Positions 6,845-15,643 of a DNA stretch of 60,924 nt are shown here, one piece after another. Below the pieces are notes generated by a model, which saw only the letters and a list, made by a program, of their open reading frames with translations, ran no database searches and had not been told where the DNA came from. Every line of letters begins with the position of its first letter. The first letter of the stretch is position 1. Source of the stretch: Desulfacinum infernum DSM 9756 (GTDB lineage: Bacteria; Desulfobacterota; Syntrophobacteria; Syntrophobacterales; DSM-9756); NCBI RefSeq assembly GCF_900129305.1, contig NZ_FQVB01000027.1, positions 1-60,924 on the forward strand, given 5' to 3'. The translations under genes were made by a program, and so were the position numbers.

Positions 6845-9642
6845 GCCGCCACCTTCTCCACGCGAACGGCGCACACCTTGAGTTCCGGGATTTTGCTCAC
6901 CGGATCCAATGCATCGTTGGTGAGCACGTTGACCGGAACCTCGGCGAAGTGGAAGGTGGCGAAGACCATTCCCGGGGCCGGATTCTCGGACACCAGCACC
7001 TCCGCCTCCACTTCGCCGCGCCGGGAGACCACCCGCACGCGGTCTCCGGTTCGGATTCCCAGCCGCTCGGCGTCCTGCGGATGGATCTGGATCCGTTCCG
7101 CGGGAGCCAGCCTGTCCAGGCCACGGCACCGCCGGGTCATGGTGCCGGTGTGATAGTGGAAGCGAATACGGCCCGTGCTGAGGTAGAACGGGTACTCTTC
7201 GTCCGGCAGTTCGGCGGGCCCCTGGAAGGCGAGGGCGTGGAACTTGCCCCGGCCCCGCGCGAACCGGTCCTTGTGCAGATAGGGAGTGCCCGGATGGTGC
7301 CGCGACGGGCACGGCCACTGGATACCGCCCCGTTCCACCCGCTTGTAGCTCAAGCCCGCGTAGATGGGCGTGACCGCCGCCAGTTCGTCGAAGATTTCAC
7401 TGGGATCGGCGTAGTCCCAGTACCCGCGGTCCTTGCAGCGCGCCGCCAGGCCGTTGGCCACCGCCGCCACGGCCGACCGCTTGTTGAGCTCGCGGCTGTA
7501 GGCCTTGGCCAGCCGGCAGAAGATCTCCCAGTCCGCACGGGCCCGCCCCGGCGGGTCGATGGCCTTGCGCACCCGCTGCACGCGCCGTTCCGTGTTGGTG
7601 AAGGTGCCGTCCTTTTCGGCGAAGCTGGCCGCCGGCAGCACCACGTCCGCGTAGGCGGCCGTCTCCGTAAAGAAGATGTCCTGCACGACCAGGAAGTCCA
7701 GCGCCTCCAGAGCTTCCCGCACATGGGACACATTGGCGTCGCTCAGAGCCGGATTTTCCCCCACGATGTACATGGCGCGAAGCCGGCCCTCCAGCACGGC
7801 CGGGAACATCTCGGTGACCGGCATCCCCACCTTGTTGGAAAGCCGAACCCCCGTGGCCCATTCCGCCTGGAATCGCGCCAGGACCTCCTCGTCGGTGACC
7901 GGCTGATAACCGGGAAGGACGTTGGGAAGGGCCCCCATGTCGCAGGCGCCCTGCACGTTGTTCTGGCCGCGCAGGGGGTTGAGTCCCGTGCCTTCGCGGC
8001 CCACCTGACCGCAGAGCATCACCAGGTTGGCCAGGGCCTTCACGTTGTCCGTGCCGTGGGCGTGCTGGGTGATGCCCATGGCGTAGAAGATCATGGCCTT
8101 GGGCGCCCGGGCATAGAGGCGGGCGGCGCGCCGAAGGTCCTCGGCCGGAATCCCGCACACCTGCTCCACATACTCCGGGGTGAATTCCTTGACCGACTCC
8201 CGGAATTCTTCGAAGCCTTCCGTGCGCTGAGCCACGAACTCCCGATCCCACAGCCCTTCTTCCAGGATCACGTGGCACAGACCGTTGATCCAGGCCACGT
8301 CGGTGCCGGGTCGAGGCCGCAGCCAGATGTTGGCAAAGCTCACCATGGGAATCTTTCTCGGATCCACCACGATGAGCTTCGCGCGGCGCCGATCCACGGC
8401 CCGTTTGATCATCCGACCGATGATGGGATGCGCCTCCGAGGTGTTGCTTCCGGTGATGAGGATCACATCGGTTTCCTCGATCTCCGCAATGGAGTTGGTC
8501 ATGGCACCGGAGCCGAACGCGGCGGCCAGACCGGCCACCGTGGAGCTGTGTCAGAGACGGGCGCAGTGGTCCACGTTGTTGGTGCCGATGACCCCCCGGA
8601 TGAATTTCTGAAAGAGGTAGTTTTCCTCGTTGGTGCAGCGCGCGGAAGCAAGAGCCCCGATGGCGTCCGGGCCCGATTCCGAGCGGATGTCCACCAGGCG
8701 CTTGGCCACAAAATCCAGGGCCTCGTCCCAGTTGGCTTCCCGCCAGGTTCCGTTTTCCCGGATGAGCGGCGTTTTGAGCCGTTCATGGTGGTTGATGAAG
8801 TCGTAGCCGAAACGCCCCTTGGAGCAGAGCGCCCCGCGGTTCACGCCGCCGTCCACGGGGGTCACCGCCGTGACCGTTTCGCCCACGGCGTTCAGTTCCA
8901 GTTGGCACCCGCAGCCGCAGTAGGTGCAGGTGGTCTTCACCTTCCGGGTCTCCCAAGCCTTGCCCCGTTTCTTTCCCAGAGCCTCCGTCAGCGCGTTCAC
9001 GGGACAGACCGCCATGCACTCCCCGCAGGAAACGCATTCCGGCTTGATGCTTCCCATGCGCTCCACCGGCGCAATACGGGCCAAGGCGCCGCGGCCTTTG
9101 AAATTGATGGCCCCCACCTCGGTGATCTCCACGCACGCCTGGACGCACCGACCGCACAGGATGCACCGGCGGGGATGGTACTGGATGAGCGGGGTCGCGT
9201 AGGGTCCGGGCTCCGGCTCCACCGGCCGGATGTTGTAGGTGTGAAGATCCGTGTGGTTGATGTCGTACTCGTGCGCCAGATCCTGCAGCTGGCAGTTGCC
9301 GTTGATCTCGCACGCGGCACAGTTCATGGGGTGCTTGAGGAAGATGAGCTTCAGGGTTTCCCGTCGAAGCTCCACCAGATCCGGGGTGTGGGTGCGAACG
9401 ATCATCCCGTCGGAAACCGCCGTGGTGCAGGCCGCCACCGGCGTGCTGCTCCCTTCCACCTCCACGATGCACATGCGGCAGGATCCGATGGGTTTCAGTT
9501 TTTCATGGTAGCACAAAGTGGGAATGCGGATATCGTGTTCACGGGCCACGTCCAGGATCGTCTGTCCCTCCCGGGCGTTCAGCCTCATGCCGTCCATGAG
9601 GATGGTCACGGTCTTTGCCTCAGATTGTCTTCTCACTGCCAT
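6841..9642 (-). CDS. fdhA: Selenocysteine formate dehydrogenase alpha subunit, NuoG-like (UGA 8551-8553 = Sec)
   Basis: Catalytic subunit oxidising formate to CO2 (or the reverse), 933 residues if the in-frame TGA at 8553-8551 is read as selenocysteine 364. Order: 2Fe-2S ferredoxin domain (residues 1-100; CRMCIVEVEG), NuoG-type cluster HPMNCAACEINGNCQLQ, two 4Fe-4S sites (CILCGRCVQAC, CVSCGECMAVC), then the molybdopterin domain beginning with a further cluster (CTYCGCGCQLEL) and ending in a dinucleotide-binding fold. The TGA lies in the family active-site context HCARL-Sec-HSSTVAGLA, and eleven bases after it comes a 7-bp stem with a GGUCU loop, as in E. coli fdhF. It follows the GltD-like gene by 62 bases. 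It needs Mo or W and the Sel machinery; none is in the window. The stop codon lies at a repeat boundary. Confidence 0.93.
8521..8553 (-). promoter_or_regulatory. SECIS element of fdhA (first copy)
   Basis: Minus strand: UGA (8553-8551), eleven bases, then GGUGGCC (8539-8533), loop GGUCU, and GGCCGCC (8527-8521). All seven pairs form, one of them a G-U pair. Loop sequence and spacing match the known bacterial fdhF SECIS, which is bound by SelB. Confidence 0.9.
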
Positions 9643-9704
9643 CTCTTCTCACCCGTTCCATTTTCGCAGGGATCCATCCAAAGGAGTGTGGGGTTCCTTG
9701 GGAG

Positions 9705-11663
9705 CTACTTCTCCGTGGCCACCAGCAGGATGCGATAGCAGCGCAGGCAGCGGTCCGCTTCCAGCAGGGCGTCTTCCGGAGCCCATCCCATCTCCACCTC
9801 TTCGAAGTCGTCCACGCGCTCTTCCACCGTCCGGGTGGGTATCTGGATGCGCTGGACGCCCCGGCCCAGGCGGTCCACCATGTCCTCGTCCACGGCGGCC
9901 ACGGCCCGAAGAACGCGGCTCATGCGCTCTTCTTCGGTCAGTTCCACACGGCCGAAGCGAAGGTATTGGTCGATGGAATGGCTCACCCGGAATCCGGCGG
10001 CCATGGCCTCGATCAAAGTGGCCGGGCCGGACACGCAATCGCCGCCGGCAAACACGCATTCCAGGGAGGTCTGCAGGGTGTCCGGATTGACTTCCACGGT
10101 GTTCCAGCGCGAGAGTTTCAGCACCGGGGGATCTCCCAGGCACGAGACGTCCATCTTCTGCCCGATGGCCGGGAGCACCATGTCGCACTCGATGACGAAC
10201 TCCGAGCCTTCCACGGGCACGGGACGGCGTCGGCCGCTCTTGTCCGGCTCACCCAGTTCCATGCGGATGCACTCCATGCCCACCACCCGACCGTCTTCCA
10301 CCAGAAGCCGCGTGGGGTTGGTCAGGAAATGAAAGTGCACCCCTTCCTCTTCCGCCTCGTGGATTTCCACCTTGTCGGCGGGCATCTCGGCCTTGGTTCG
10401 CCGATAGACCAGATGGACCTCCTTGGCCCCCATGCGCAGCGACGACCGGGAGCAGTCCATGGCCACGTTGCCGCCGCCGACCACCACCACCTTGGAACCC
10501 ATCTCGATGGGTTCGTTGCGGTTGACGCGCTTCAGGAATTCCACGCCGGGGTAGTAGCCCTTGGGTTGAAGTTCCTCGCCGGGAATGCCCAGGCTCGTGC
10601 CCAGCTGACAGCCGATGGCCAGGAAGATGGCATCGAATCCCCGATCCCGGAGATCCTTCAAGGTGAAATCCTTGCCCAGCCGCTGGTTGTAGTGGATTTG
10701 GCCGCCCATCTCCAGGACCACTTCCGCCTCGTTTCGAAGCACCTGGCGCGGCAGCCGGTAGTCGGGGATACCGAAAGCGGCCCATCCGCCCGGCTCATCC
10801 ATGGCCTCGAAGATCTCCACCCGATAGCCTTTGCGGAGCAGGTGGTACGCCGCCGTGATGCCGGCCGGGCCGGCCCCGACGATGGCCACCCGTTTGGCAT
10901 CGGGGGCGATGCGCACCTCCTTGGCCTGCTTCTTGACCGCCGCCTCCAGCTCCACGTCGGACACGAAGCGCTTCAGGTGCTTGATGTCCACCGGGTCGTC
11001 CAGCATGCCCCGGCGGCAGGCGAACTCGCAAAAGCGCACGCACACGCGGCCGCAGACGGACGCCAGGGGGTTCTTTTCCTGAATGATGGAAAGGGAGTCC
11101 GTGTAGCGCCCGGATCGGATGTAGTCGATGTAGGCGGGGATGTCCAAGCGCTCGGGGCAGGCCTCGATGCACGGAGCGGTCACCTTGGTGTGGTAGCTCC
11201 GGCGGGGATGGCGCACACCCTTGGTGATGCTTTCTCGAAAAACCCCTTCGTAATGATCCAGAAGGTAGAGCACGCCGTTCATCCCCGTGTGGCCCAGCTC
11301 GCACATGGACCCTTCGCGCACCAGGCGGGCCACCTTCCGAAGGGTGTGGATGTCTTCCTCGCTGCCCTTGCCGTCGGCGATGCGGGTGAGCAGATCCACG
11401 GCCACCCGGGTGCCCATGCGGCACGGCACGCATTTTCCGCACGACTCTCGCTGCACCACCTCCATGTAGGCCCGGGCCATGTCCACCAGGTCCACGGAGG
11501 GATCGAAGACGAAAAAGCCGTCCCAGCCCATGATGGCCTGGATGGGATTTCCGGGTTCGTATTCGGCAATGTCCTGGAGGGGCGCGAGCTTGGGCGCCCA
11601 CAGCTCGCTTTTTCCGTTGTGGACGATCTGGCCGTCCCATATACCAAAGACGATGTCAGCCAA
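9705..11663 (-). CDS. NuoF C-terminal domain fused to GltD/NfnB-like FAD oxidoreductase
   Basis: About 652 residues. Residues 1-140 match the C-terminal 4Fe-4S part of NuoF (SCGKCVPCRMGTR near residue 75, then SMCELGHTGMNG) without the FMN domain. From about residue 150 a GltD/NfnB-like unit follows: cysteine-rich CIEACPERLDIPAYIDYI and VCGRVCVRFCEFACRRG, FAD fold VAIVGAGPAGITAAYHL, NAD(P) fold VVVVGGGNVAMDC, and C-terminal RCLRCY. It probably passes electrons between NAD(P)H and the clusters of the formate dehydrogenase encoded next. The start is a TTG preceded by GGAGAAGGAA; no ATG lies near it. The same GltD-like unit is fused to RnfB at 56791-58905. Confidence 0.85.
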   Translation of the reverse strand: MADIVFGIWDGQIVHNGKSELWAPKLAPLQDIAEYEPGNPIQAIMGWDGFFVFDPSVDLVDMARAYMEVVQRESCGKCVPCRMGTRVAVDLLTRIADGKGSEEDIHTLRKVARLVREGSMCELGHTGMNGVLYLLDHYEGVFRESITKGVRHPRRSYHTKVTAPCIEACPERLDIPAYIDYIRSGRYTDSLSIIQEKNPLASVCGRVCVRFCEFACRRGMLDDPVDIKHLKRFVSDVELEAAVKKQAKEVRIAPDAKRVAIVGAGPAGITAAYHLLRKGYRVEIFEAMDEPGGWAAFGIPDYRLPRQVLRNEAEVVLEMGGQIHYNQRLGKDFTLKDLRDRGFDAIFLAIGCQLGTSLGIPGEELQPKGYYPGVEFLKRVNRNEPIEMGSKVVVVGGGNVAMDCSRSSLRMGAKEVHLVYRRTKAEMPADKVEIHEAEEEGVHFHFLTNPTRLLVEDGRVVGMECIRMELGEPDKSGRRRPVPVEGSEFVIECDMVLPAIGQKMDVSCLGDPPVLKLSRWNTVEVNPDTLQTSLECVFAGGDCVSGPATLIEAMAAGFRVSHSIDQYLRFGRVELTEEERMSRVLRAVAAVDEDMVDRLGRGVQRIQIPTRTVEERVDDFEEVEMGWAPEDALLEADRCLRCYRILLVATEK

Positions 11664-12058
11664 CTTTCCTTCTCCACTTCACATGTTTCGGGGGTTTGTT
11701 GTGCAAACTCCACTTCCACGGGCGTCACCGCCGCAGCCGCCGGGCCGGCGCTGGAACCGGCGAGGATCCCCATATTACGAACCCTTACGCCTTGCCATGC
11801 GCCAAGCACCCGGGCATACAACGGTCCGACTTACTGACACAAAACGGTCGTGCATGTCAACCTTTTCACAACCCGGCACGCATTCCAGCCCCCTTTTGTG
11901 CATTTGGTGAAAGCGATCAGCTCTCAGCCGTCAGCCGTCAGTTTTCGGTTTTCCGGTTTCAATCCCATCCAAGGGCAGGGAAGCCCCATCACCCATCACT
12001 CATCACCCATCACTCGTCACCCATCACTCGTCACCCATCACTCGTCACCCATCACCCA
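11664..12058. other. Gene-free interval
   Basis: About 395 bases with no supported gene. It should contain the promoter of the flavoprotein/fdhA pair near its left side, but no clear -35/-10 pair was found. Its right end is the short tandem repeat array at 11986-12070. Confidence 0.5.
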
Positions 12059-12070
12059 TCACTCGTCACT
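11986..12070. repeat. Tandem array of 7-bp units
   Basis: Alternating units CACCCAT and CACTCGT or CACTCAT repeated about twelve times. The right end encodes the last residues (Ser-Asp-Glu) and stop of the patatin gene on the minus strand. Confidence 0.85.
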
Positions 12071-13000
12071 CGCCTCCAGCCACCGGCAGACCTTTTCCAG
12101 GTCTTCCCGACGTTGCCTCATGAGCGTCTGCGCCTCCAGCTTGAGCGCCGTGATGTTGGCCGCCGAAGCGTTGTCCATGTCGTCGCTGGCCACGTGGAGC
12201 GGGATCTGGAAGCGGGCGAAGCGCTCACCCAGGATCTGCCGAAGCTGGTAGTCCACCGCGTCGCTCACCCCGTCGAAGACCACGTTCAGGATGGGGATCG
12301 CCCAGCCGGCCAGCCCCCAGTCCTTGGCCTCTTCGTAGGTGATGGGTCGGGTGAGTTCCCCCGTACCCAGGGAAACCACCACCATGTCCTCATCCCCCGG
12401 ATGGAGCCGCCGGGCCTCCGCGTAGGCGGATACGGCCGGGTTGTTCACGAAGACTCCACCGTCCACCAGCACCCTGGTTTCGTTTCCGATGCGGATCCGG
12501 GCCGGCTCGAAGTAGGTGGGGGCGGCGGAGGTGGCCCGCGCCGCCCGCTTCATGGGCACCATGGCCGTTTCGGCTCGCCAGCTTTTGAAGAAGAAGGGCG
12601 CGCGGTTTTCGATCTCGTAGGCGGACACCAGCACCTTCGTCACGGCCTCGCTCAGTACCGTGTCGCCGAAATACTCGTCCAGGACCCGCTCCAGCGGCTC
12701 GTGGGAATACTTTTCGTCCAAGAGTCCCCCCGCCGAGCTCATCCCTTTCCAGAAGGATCTTTTGAAGATGTCGCGGCCCCGTTCGGCATAGAGATCCACC
12801 AGGTCCCGAGCGGCATACCGCGGGCCGTCGCTTCCGGGGATGGCGAGGGCCATGACCAGAATCCCACCCGTGGACGTCCCGGCCATCAAGTCGAAGTTTT
12901 GCGCCGTGGGGCGGCCGGTGAGCCGCTCCATTTCCGCCAGCACCATGGCGGGGATGATCCCGCGGATTCCGCCTCCGTCGATGGACAGCACCCGTATCAT
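12059..13000 (-). CDS. Patatin-like phospholipase
   Basis: 313-residue lipid acyl hydrolase. The oxyanion-hole motif GGGIRG is at residues 9-14, the nucleophile elbow GTSTGG near residue 42, and the catalytic aspartate in VDGGVFVNNP near residue 180, so the Ser-Asp dyad looks complete. There is no signal peptide; it is probably cytoplasmic. The start has a good AAAGGAGG site and lies 14 bases after the chitosanase-like gene, so the two are very likely co-transcribed. Patatins of this kind (CapV) also serve as CBASS effectors, but no nucleotide cyclase is nearby, so that role is not supported. The C-terminal Ser-Asp-Glu and stop derive from the tandem repeat. Confidence 0.88.
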   Translation of the reverse strand: MIRVLSIDGGGIRGIIPAMVLAEMERLTGRPTAQNFDLMAGTSTGGILVMALAIPGSDGPRYAARDLVDLYAERGRDIFKRSFWKGMSSAGGLLDEKYSHEPLERVLDEYFGDTVLSEAVTKVLVSAYEIENRAPFFFKSWRAETAMVPMKRAARATSAAPTYFEPARIRIGNETRVLVDGGVFVNNPAVSAYAEARRLHPGDEDMVVVSLGTGELTRPITYEEAKDWGLAGWAIPILNVVFDGVSDAVDYQLRQILGERFARFQIPLHVASDDMDNASAANITALKLEAQTLMRQRREDLEKVCRWLEASDE

Positions 13001-13014
13001 GAGAACCTCCTTTC

Positions 13015-13953
13015 TCAGGACTCCAAGCCCAGTTCGGTACGGGTGGCGGGGCCCACGATCCCGTCCACCTTGAGGCGGCCCGAATCCTTTTGGAAGCGCC
13101 GCACGGCCCGGTCCGTCTCGGGTCCGAAAACCCCGTCCACCGTGACCGCATAGCCCCTGGTCGAAAGGGCCTCCTGGAGCCGCCGCACGTCCTCGCCGCG
13201 GAGGTAGGGCGTTTGCAAACGCAACATCCGCGGGGGTTCCTCTTCCGCCGAGATGCGGACCGGCTCGCCCGCGAGCACCGGCTCATCGATGCGAACGCCC
13301 CGCACCACCAACGGCAGTTCCAGGCCCCATTTTTCTTCCCGGATAAGGTGTTCGAAACTCTCCATGCGGTAGACGGTTTTGTGGAGGAGGGGATTGGAAT
13401 GGGTGGCCAACCATTGTCGGCGCACCTGAACGTAGCACCGGACCCATTCAGTCTCCCCCAGGGATTCGACGGTCCCGAACCGCTCCACGGTTCGGTCGCG
13501 CATACGGTGCCAGGACCCGTGGATCTTGCTGTCGTAGACCACGGACGTCCCCAGGGCCGAGACGACCCCGACAGCCGCCGCCGAGTTCAGGCTGGGACTC
13601 CAATAGACCCGGTCGAAGAAGGCGTCCTGGGTCTCCTGCATGACCGGGTCGTCTCCCGCCTCCCGGAGAAGGGCCTTGAAGCGCCCATCGAAATTGAGTG
13701 CCGGATCGCGACGGGCCACATGCGCCAGGTAGGGGCGGATGTCCGGGCCCAGGGCGCTTTCCGGCCGATCGCAATAGTCTCTAAGGAGCAGATACAGATT
13801 GCCGCTGGCGAGCGTGGTCTGGGACCTCCCGTAGGTGAGCTGCCCGGTGTCCCGGGGATGGTAGGTTACTTTGCCGTAATCGCCCAGAGGCCGGCCCGTT
13901 TCAAAGACGTTCACGATGGCCTGGGCGGCCCGTTTTTGCAGATCACTCAACAT
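13015..13953 (-). CDS. Chitosanase-like (GH46-type) protein with C-terminal peptidoglycan-binding domain
   Basis: 312 residues. The N-terminal about 220 residues resemble GH46 chitosanases: LQKRAAQAIVNVFETG carries the likely catalytic glutamate and YHPRDTGQLTYGRSQTT the likely catalytic aspartate. The C-terminal about 65 residues form a peptidoglycan-binding helical repeat (GEDVRRLQEALSTRGY, VDGVFGPETDRAVRRFQ). The ATG at 13953 is chosen because AAGGAGGGGG precedes it; a longer open frame upstream to 14319 reads through the antisense of the next gene. No signal peptide is seen, which is odd for a cell-wall enzyme and suggests either export with a partner or an intracellular role. The patatin gene follows by 14 bases. 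Confidence 0.75.
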   Translation of the reverse strand: MLSDLQKRAAQAIVNVFETGRPLGDYGKVTYHPRDTGQLTYGRSQTTLASGNLYLLLRDYCDRPESALGPDIRPYLAHVARRDPALNFDGRFKALLREAGDDPVMQETQDAFFDRVYWSPSLNSAAAVGVVSALGTSVVYDSKIHGSWHRMRDRTVERFGTVESLGETEWVRCYVQVRRQWLATHSNPLLHKTVYRMESFEHLIREEKWGLELPLVVRGVRIDEPVLAGEPVRISAEEEPPRMLRLQTPYLRGEDVRRLQEALSTRGYAVTVDGVFGPETDRAVRRFQKDSGRLKVDGIVGPATRTELGLES

Positions 13954-14077
13954 GACCCCCTCCTTGGCTCTTCCAAAATGAACGGCATTCATGATATTCA
14001 GGCGGGACTGAACTTCATTCATCCTATCCGTGGGCCCCTCGGGAAGACAAGGCGAGTTCCTTTGAAAGGCAAGCGTC

Positions 14078-15376
14078 ATGAGCAAAAAGCTGGATGATTT
14101 TCGACTGAAACTAGCGGGAAAAGAGTTGGTTCCTTTGGTGATCGGCGGAATGGGCGTGAACATCTCCACCACCGAGCTGGCTTTGGAGGCGGCGAGACTG
14201 GGCGGGGTGGGACACATATCCGACGCCATGATGCCCGCCGTGACGGACGATGTTCTCGGAACGCATTTCGTTTCGGAAAAGCTCAGCAGGAACTGCGGAA
14301 ACGTGAAGCAACCCGACAAATCGGGCGTCTTTTTCCAGGTGGCTCAGGTGGCGGAAGCCACCCGGCTGTACGTGAGCAAGACCATGGAGAGGAAGCAGGG
14401 CCCAGGGCTGGTCTTTCTCAATTGCATGGAAAAGCTCACCATGGGAAACCCCAAGGAGACCCTGCAGGCGCGCCTCAAGGCGGCCCTGGATGCGGGAATC
14501 GACGGCATCACCCTGAGCGCCGGGCTCCACCTGGCGAGCTTTGCCCTCATGGCCGACCATCCCCGGTTTCGGGACGCCCTGTTGGGGATCATCGTCTCGT
14601 CGGTCCGGGCTCTGAAGCTCTTTCTCAAACGGGCGGCGCGCGTCAACCGACCTCCCGACTACGTGGTGGTGGAAGGACCCCTTGCGGGCGGTCATCTGGG
14701 CTTCGGTCTCGACTGGAAGAAGTTCGACCTGAAGGCCATCTTCCAGGAGGTTGTGCAATACCTCAAGAAAGAGGGGCTGCCCATTCCGGTCATTCCGGCG
14801 GGAGGCATCTTCACGGGAACGGACGCCGTGGAATACATGGAAGCGGGAGCCGGAGCCGTCCAGGTGGCCACGCGCTTTACCGTGACGCGGGAGTCGGGCC
14901 TTCCCGAGGATGTGAAACAGCGTTACTTCGAGGCGGAAGAGGAAGACATCGAAGTGAACATGCTCTCGCCCACGGGATACCCCATGCGCATGCTCAAAAA
15001 CTGCCCGGCCGTCTCGCGCCGGGTTCGTCCCGCCTGCGACGCCTACGGCTATCTCCTGGACGGAACGGGGCACTGCTCGTACCTGGAAGCCTACTACCAG
15101 GCGGCCCAAAACGGCGGGGCCGACAAGCTCCACGAGATCCAGAAGGTGTGCCTGTGCACCCACATGCGGCGCTACCAGTGCTGGACCTGCGGCCATTACA
15201 CCTACCGGCTGAAGGAGACCACACGGCGGAATCCGGACGGCACCTACCAGATCCTCAGCGCCGAGCACGTCTTCAAGGACTACCAGTTCAGCACAGATCA
15301 TCAGATCGCTCTGCCGGAGGAGTGTGTTCCGTGTTCCGTGATCCGTAATCCGTCAGCCGTAATCCGTGATCCGTGA
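14078..15376 (+). CDS. NMO/2-nitropropane dioxygenase-family flavoprotein
   Basis: 432-residue TIM-barrel FMN enzyme of the nitronate monooxygenase/FabK-like family. Supporting stretches are PLVIGGMGVNISTTELALEAARLG at the start, the FMN-phosphate region IPVIPAGGIFTGTDAVEYMEAGAGAVQ and the glycine-rich EGPLAGGHLGFG. An additional C-terminal segment of about 80 residues contains cysteines in CLCTHMRRYQCWTCGHYTY and could bind metal. The final dozen residues (CSVIRNPSAVIRDP) are encoded by repeats of CCGTAATC/CCGTGATC, so the native tail was probably altered by repeat insertion. The substrate is unknown. It is divergent from the chitosanase-like gene. Confidence 0.82.
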   Translation: MSKKLDDFRLKLAGKELVPLVIGGMGVNISTTELALEAARLGGVGHISDAMMPAVTDDVLGTHFVSEKLSRNCGNVKQPDKSGVFFQVAQVAEATRLYVSKTMERKQGPGLVFLNCMEKLTMGNPKETLQARLKAALDAGIDGITLSAGLHLASFALMADHPRFRDALLGIIVSSVRALKLFLKRAARVNRPPDYVVVEGPLAGGHLGFGLDWKKFDLKAIFQEVVQYLKKEGLPIPVIPAGGIFTGTDAVEYMEAGAGAVQVATRFTVTRESGLPEDVKQRYFEAEEEDIEVNMLSPTGYPMRMLKNCPAVSRRVRPACDAYGYLLDGTGHCSYLEAYYQAAQNGGADKLHEIQKVCLCTHMRRYQCWTCGHYTYRLKETTRRNPDGTYQILSAEHVFKDYQFSTDHQIALPEECVPCSVIRNPSAVIRDP

Positions 15377-15445
15377 ACTGAGAACTGACAACTGAGAACT
15401 GACAGCTATCAGCTGATAGCTGACAGCTGATTGCTGCCAGCTGAT
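15335..15445. repeat. Short direct and inverted repeats after the NMO gene
   Basis: Units such as CCGTAATCCGT and CCGTGATCCGT, then AACTGAGAACTGACAACTGAG, and a perfect small palindrome AGCTATCAGCTGATAGCT, followed by GCTGATTGCTGCC repeats. The run spans the 3' end of the NMO gene and the space before the tRNA promoter. Confidence 0.7.
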
Positions 15446-15471
15446 TGCTGCCAGCTTCCTCCACGCCGTTC

Positions 15472-15500
15472 TTGACAGGGAGACTCAAAAGCGCTATAGG
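15472..15500 (+). promoter_or_regulatory. Sigma70 promoter of tRNA-Ala
   Basis: TTGACA (15472-15477), 17 bases, TATAGG (15495-15500); the tRNA begins 19 bases after the -10 box. Confidence 0.75.
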
Positions 15501-15518
15501 GTCTTGCACTTCCCGCGT

Positions 15519-15594
15519 GGGGATGTAGCTCAGTTGGGAGAGCGCAGCCTTCGCAAGGCTGAGGCCACGGGTTCGAATCCCGTCATCTCCACCA
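15519..15594 (+). tRNA. tRNA-Ala (anticodon CGC)
   Basis: 76 bases fold as a full cloverleaf: acceptor GGGGATG/CATCTCC with one G-U pair, D arm GCTC-AGTTGGGA-GAGC, anticodon arm CAGCC-TTCGCAA-GGCTG giving CGC (reads GCG, alanine), T arm ACGGG-TTCGAAT-CCCGT, and an encoded CCA end. Confidence 0.97.
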
Positions 15595-15611
15595 CGGCGC
15601 GACGGAAAGGA

Positions 15612-15641
15612 CCCATCGGGCTACCGCCCGATGGGCTTTTT
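15612..15641 (+). terminator. Terminator after tRNA-Ala
   Basis: CCCATCGGGC-TACC-GCCCGATGGG followed by CTTTTTG. A 10-bp perfect stem directly after the tRNA. It lies only two bases from the stop of the convergent isochorismatase-like gene, and might serve both. Confidence 0.9.
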
Positions 15642-15643
15642 GT

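Noticed and set aside
6841..9642. Reading the first formate dehydrogenase as two genes or a pseudogene interrupted by TGA
   Set aside because: The TGA lies exactly at the active-site selenocysteine position and is followed by a SECIS-like hairpin, and the frame continues.
6805..9738. A 977-residue open frame on the plus strand over the first formate dehydrogenase
   Set aside because: It is the antisense of a clear coding gene in a GC-rich genome; its product is low complexity (many His, Gly, Arg) and has no domain or ribosome site.
11986..12070. CRISPR array
   Set aside because: Units of 7 bp with no spacers of 30-40 bases, no cas genes in the window.
12059..13000. CBASS effector (CapV-like patatin) as part of an anti-phage system
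   Set aside because: No CD-NTase or accessory gene is next to it; the partner gene is a chitosanase-like protein.
13015..14319. Longer version of the chitosanase-like gene starting at 14319
   Set aside because: The upstream 120 codons read the antisense of the NMO-type gene; the ATG at 13953 has AAGGAGGGGG before it.
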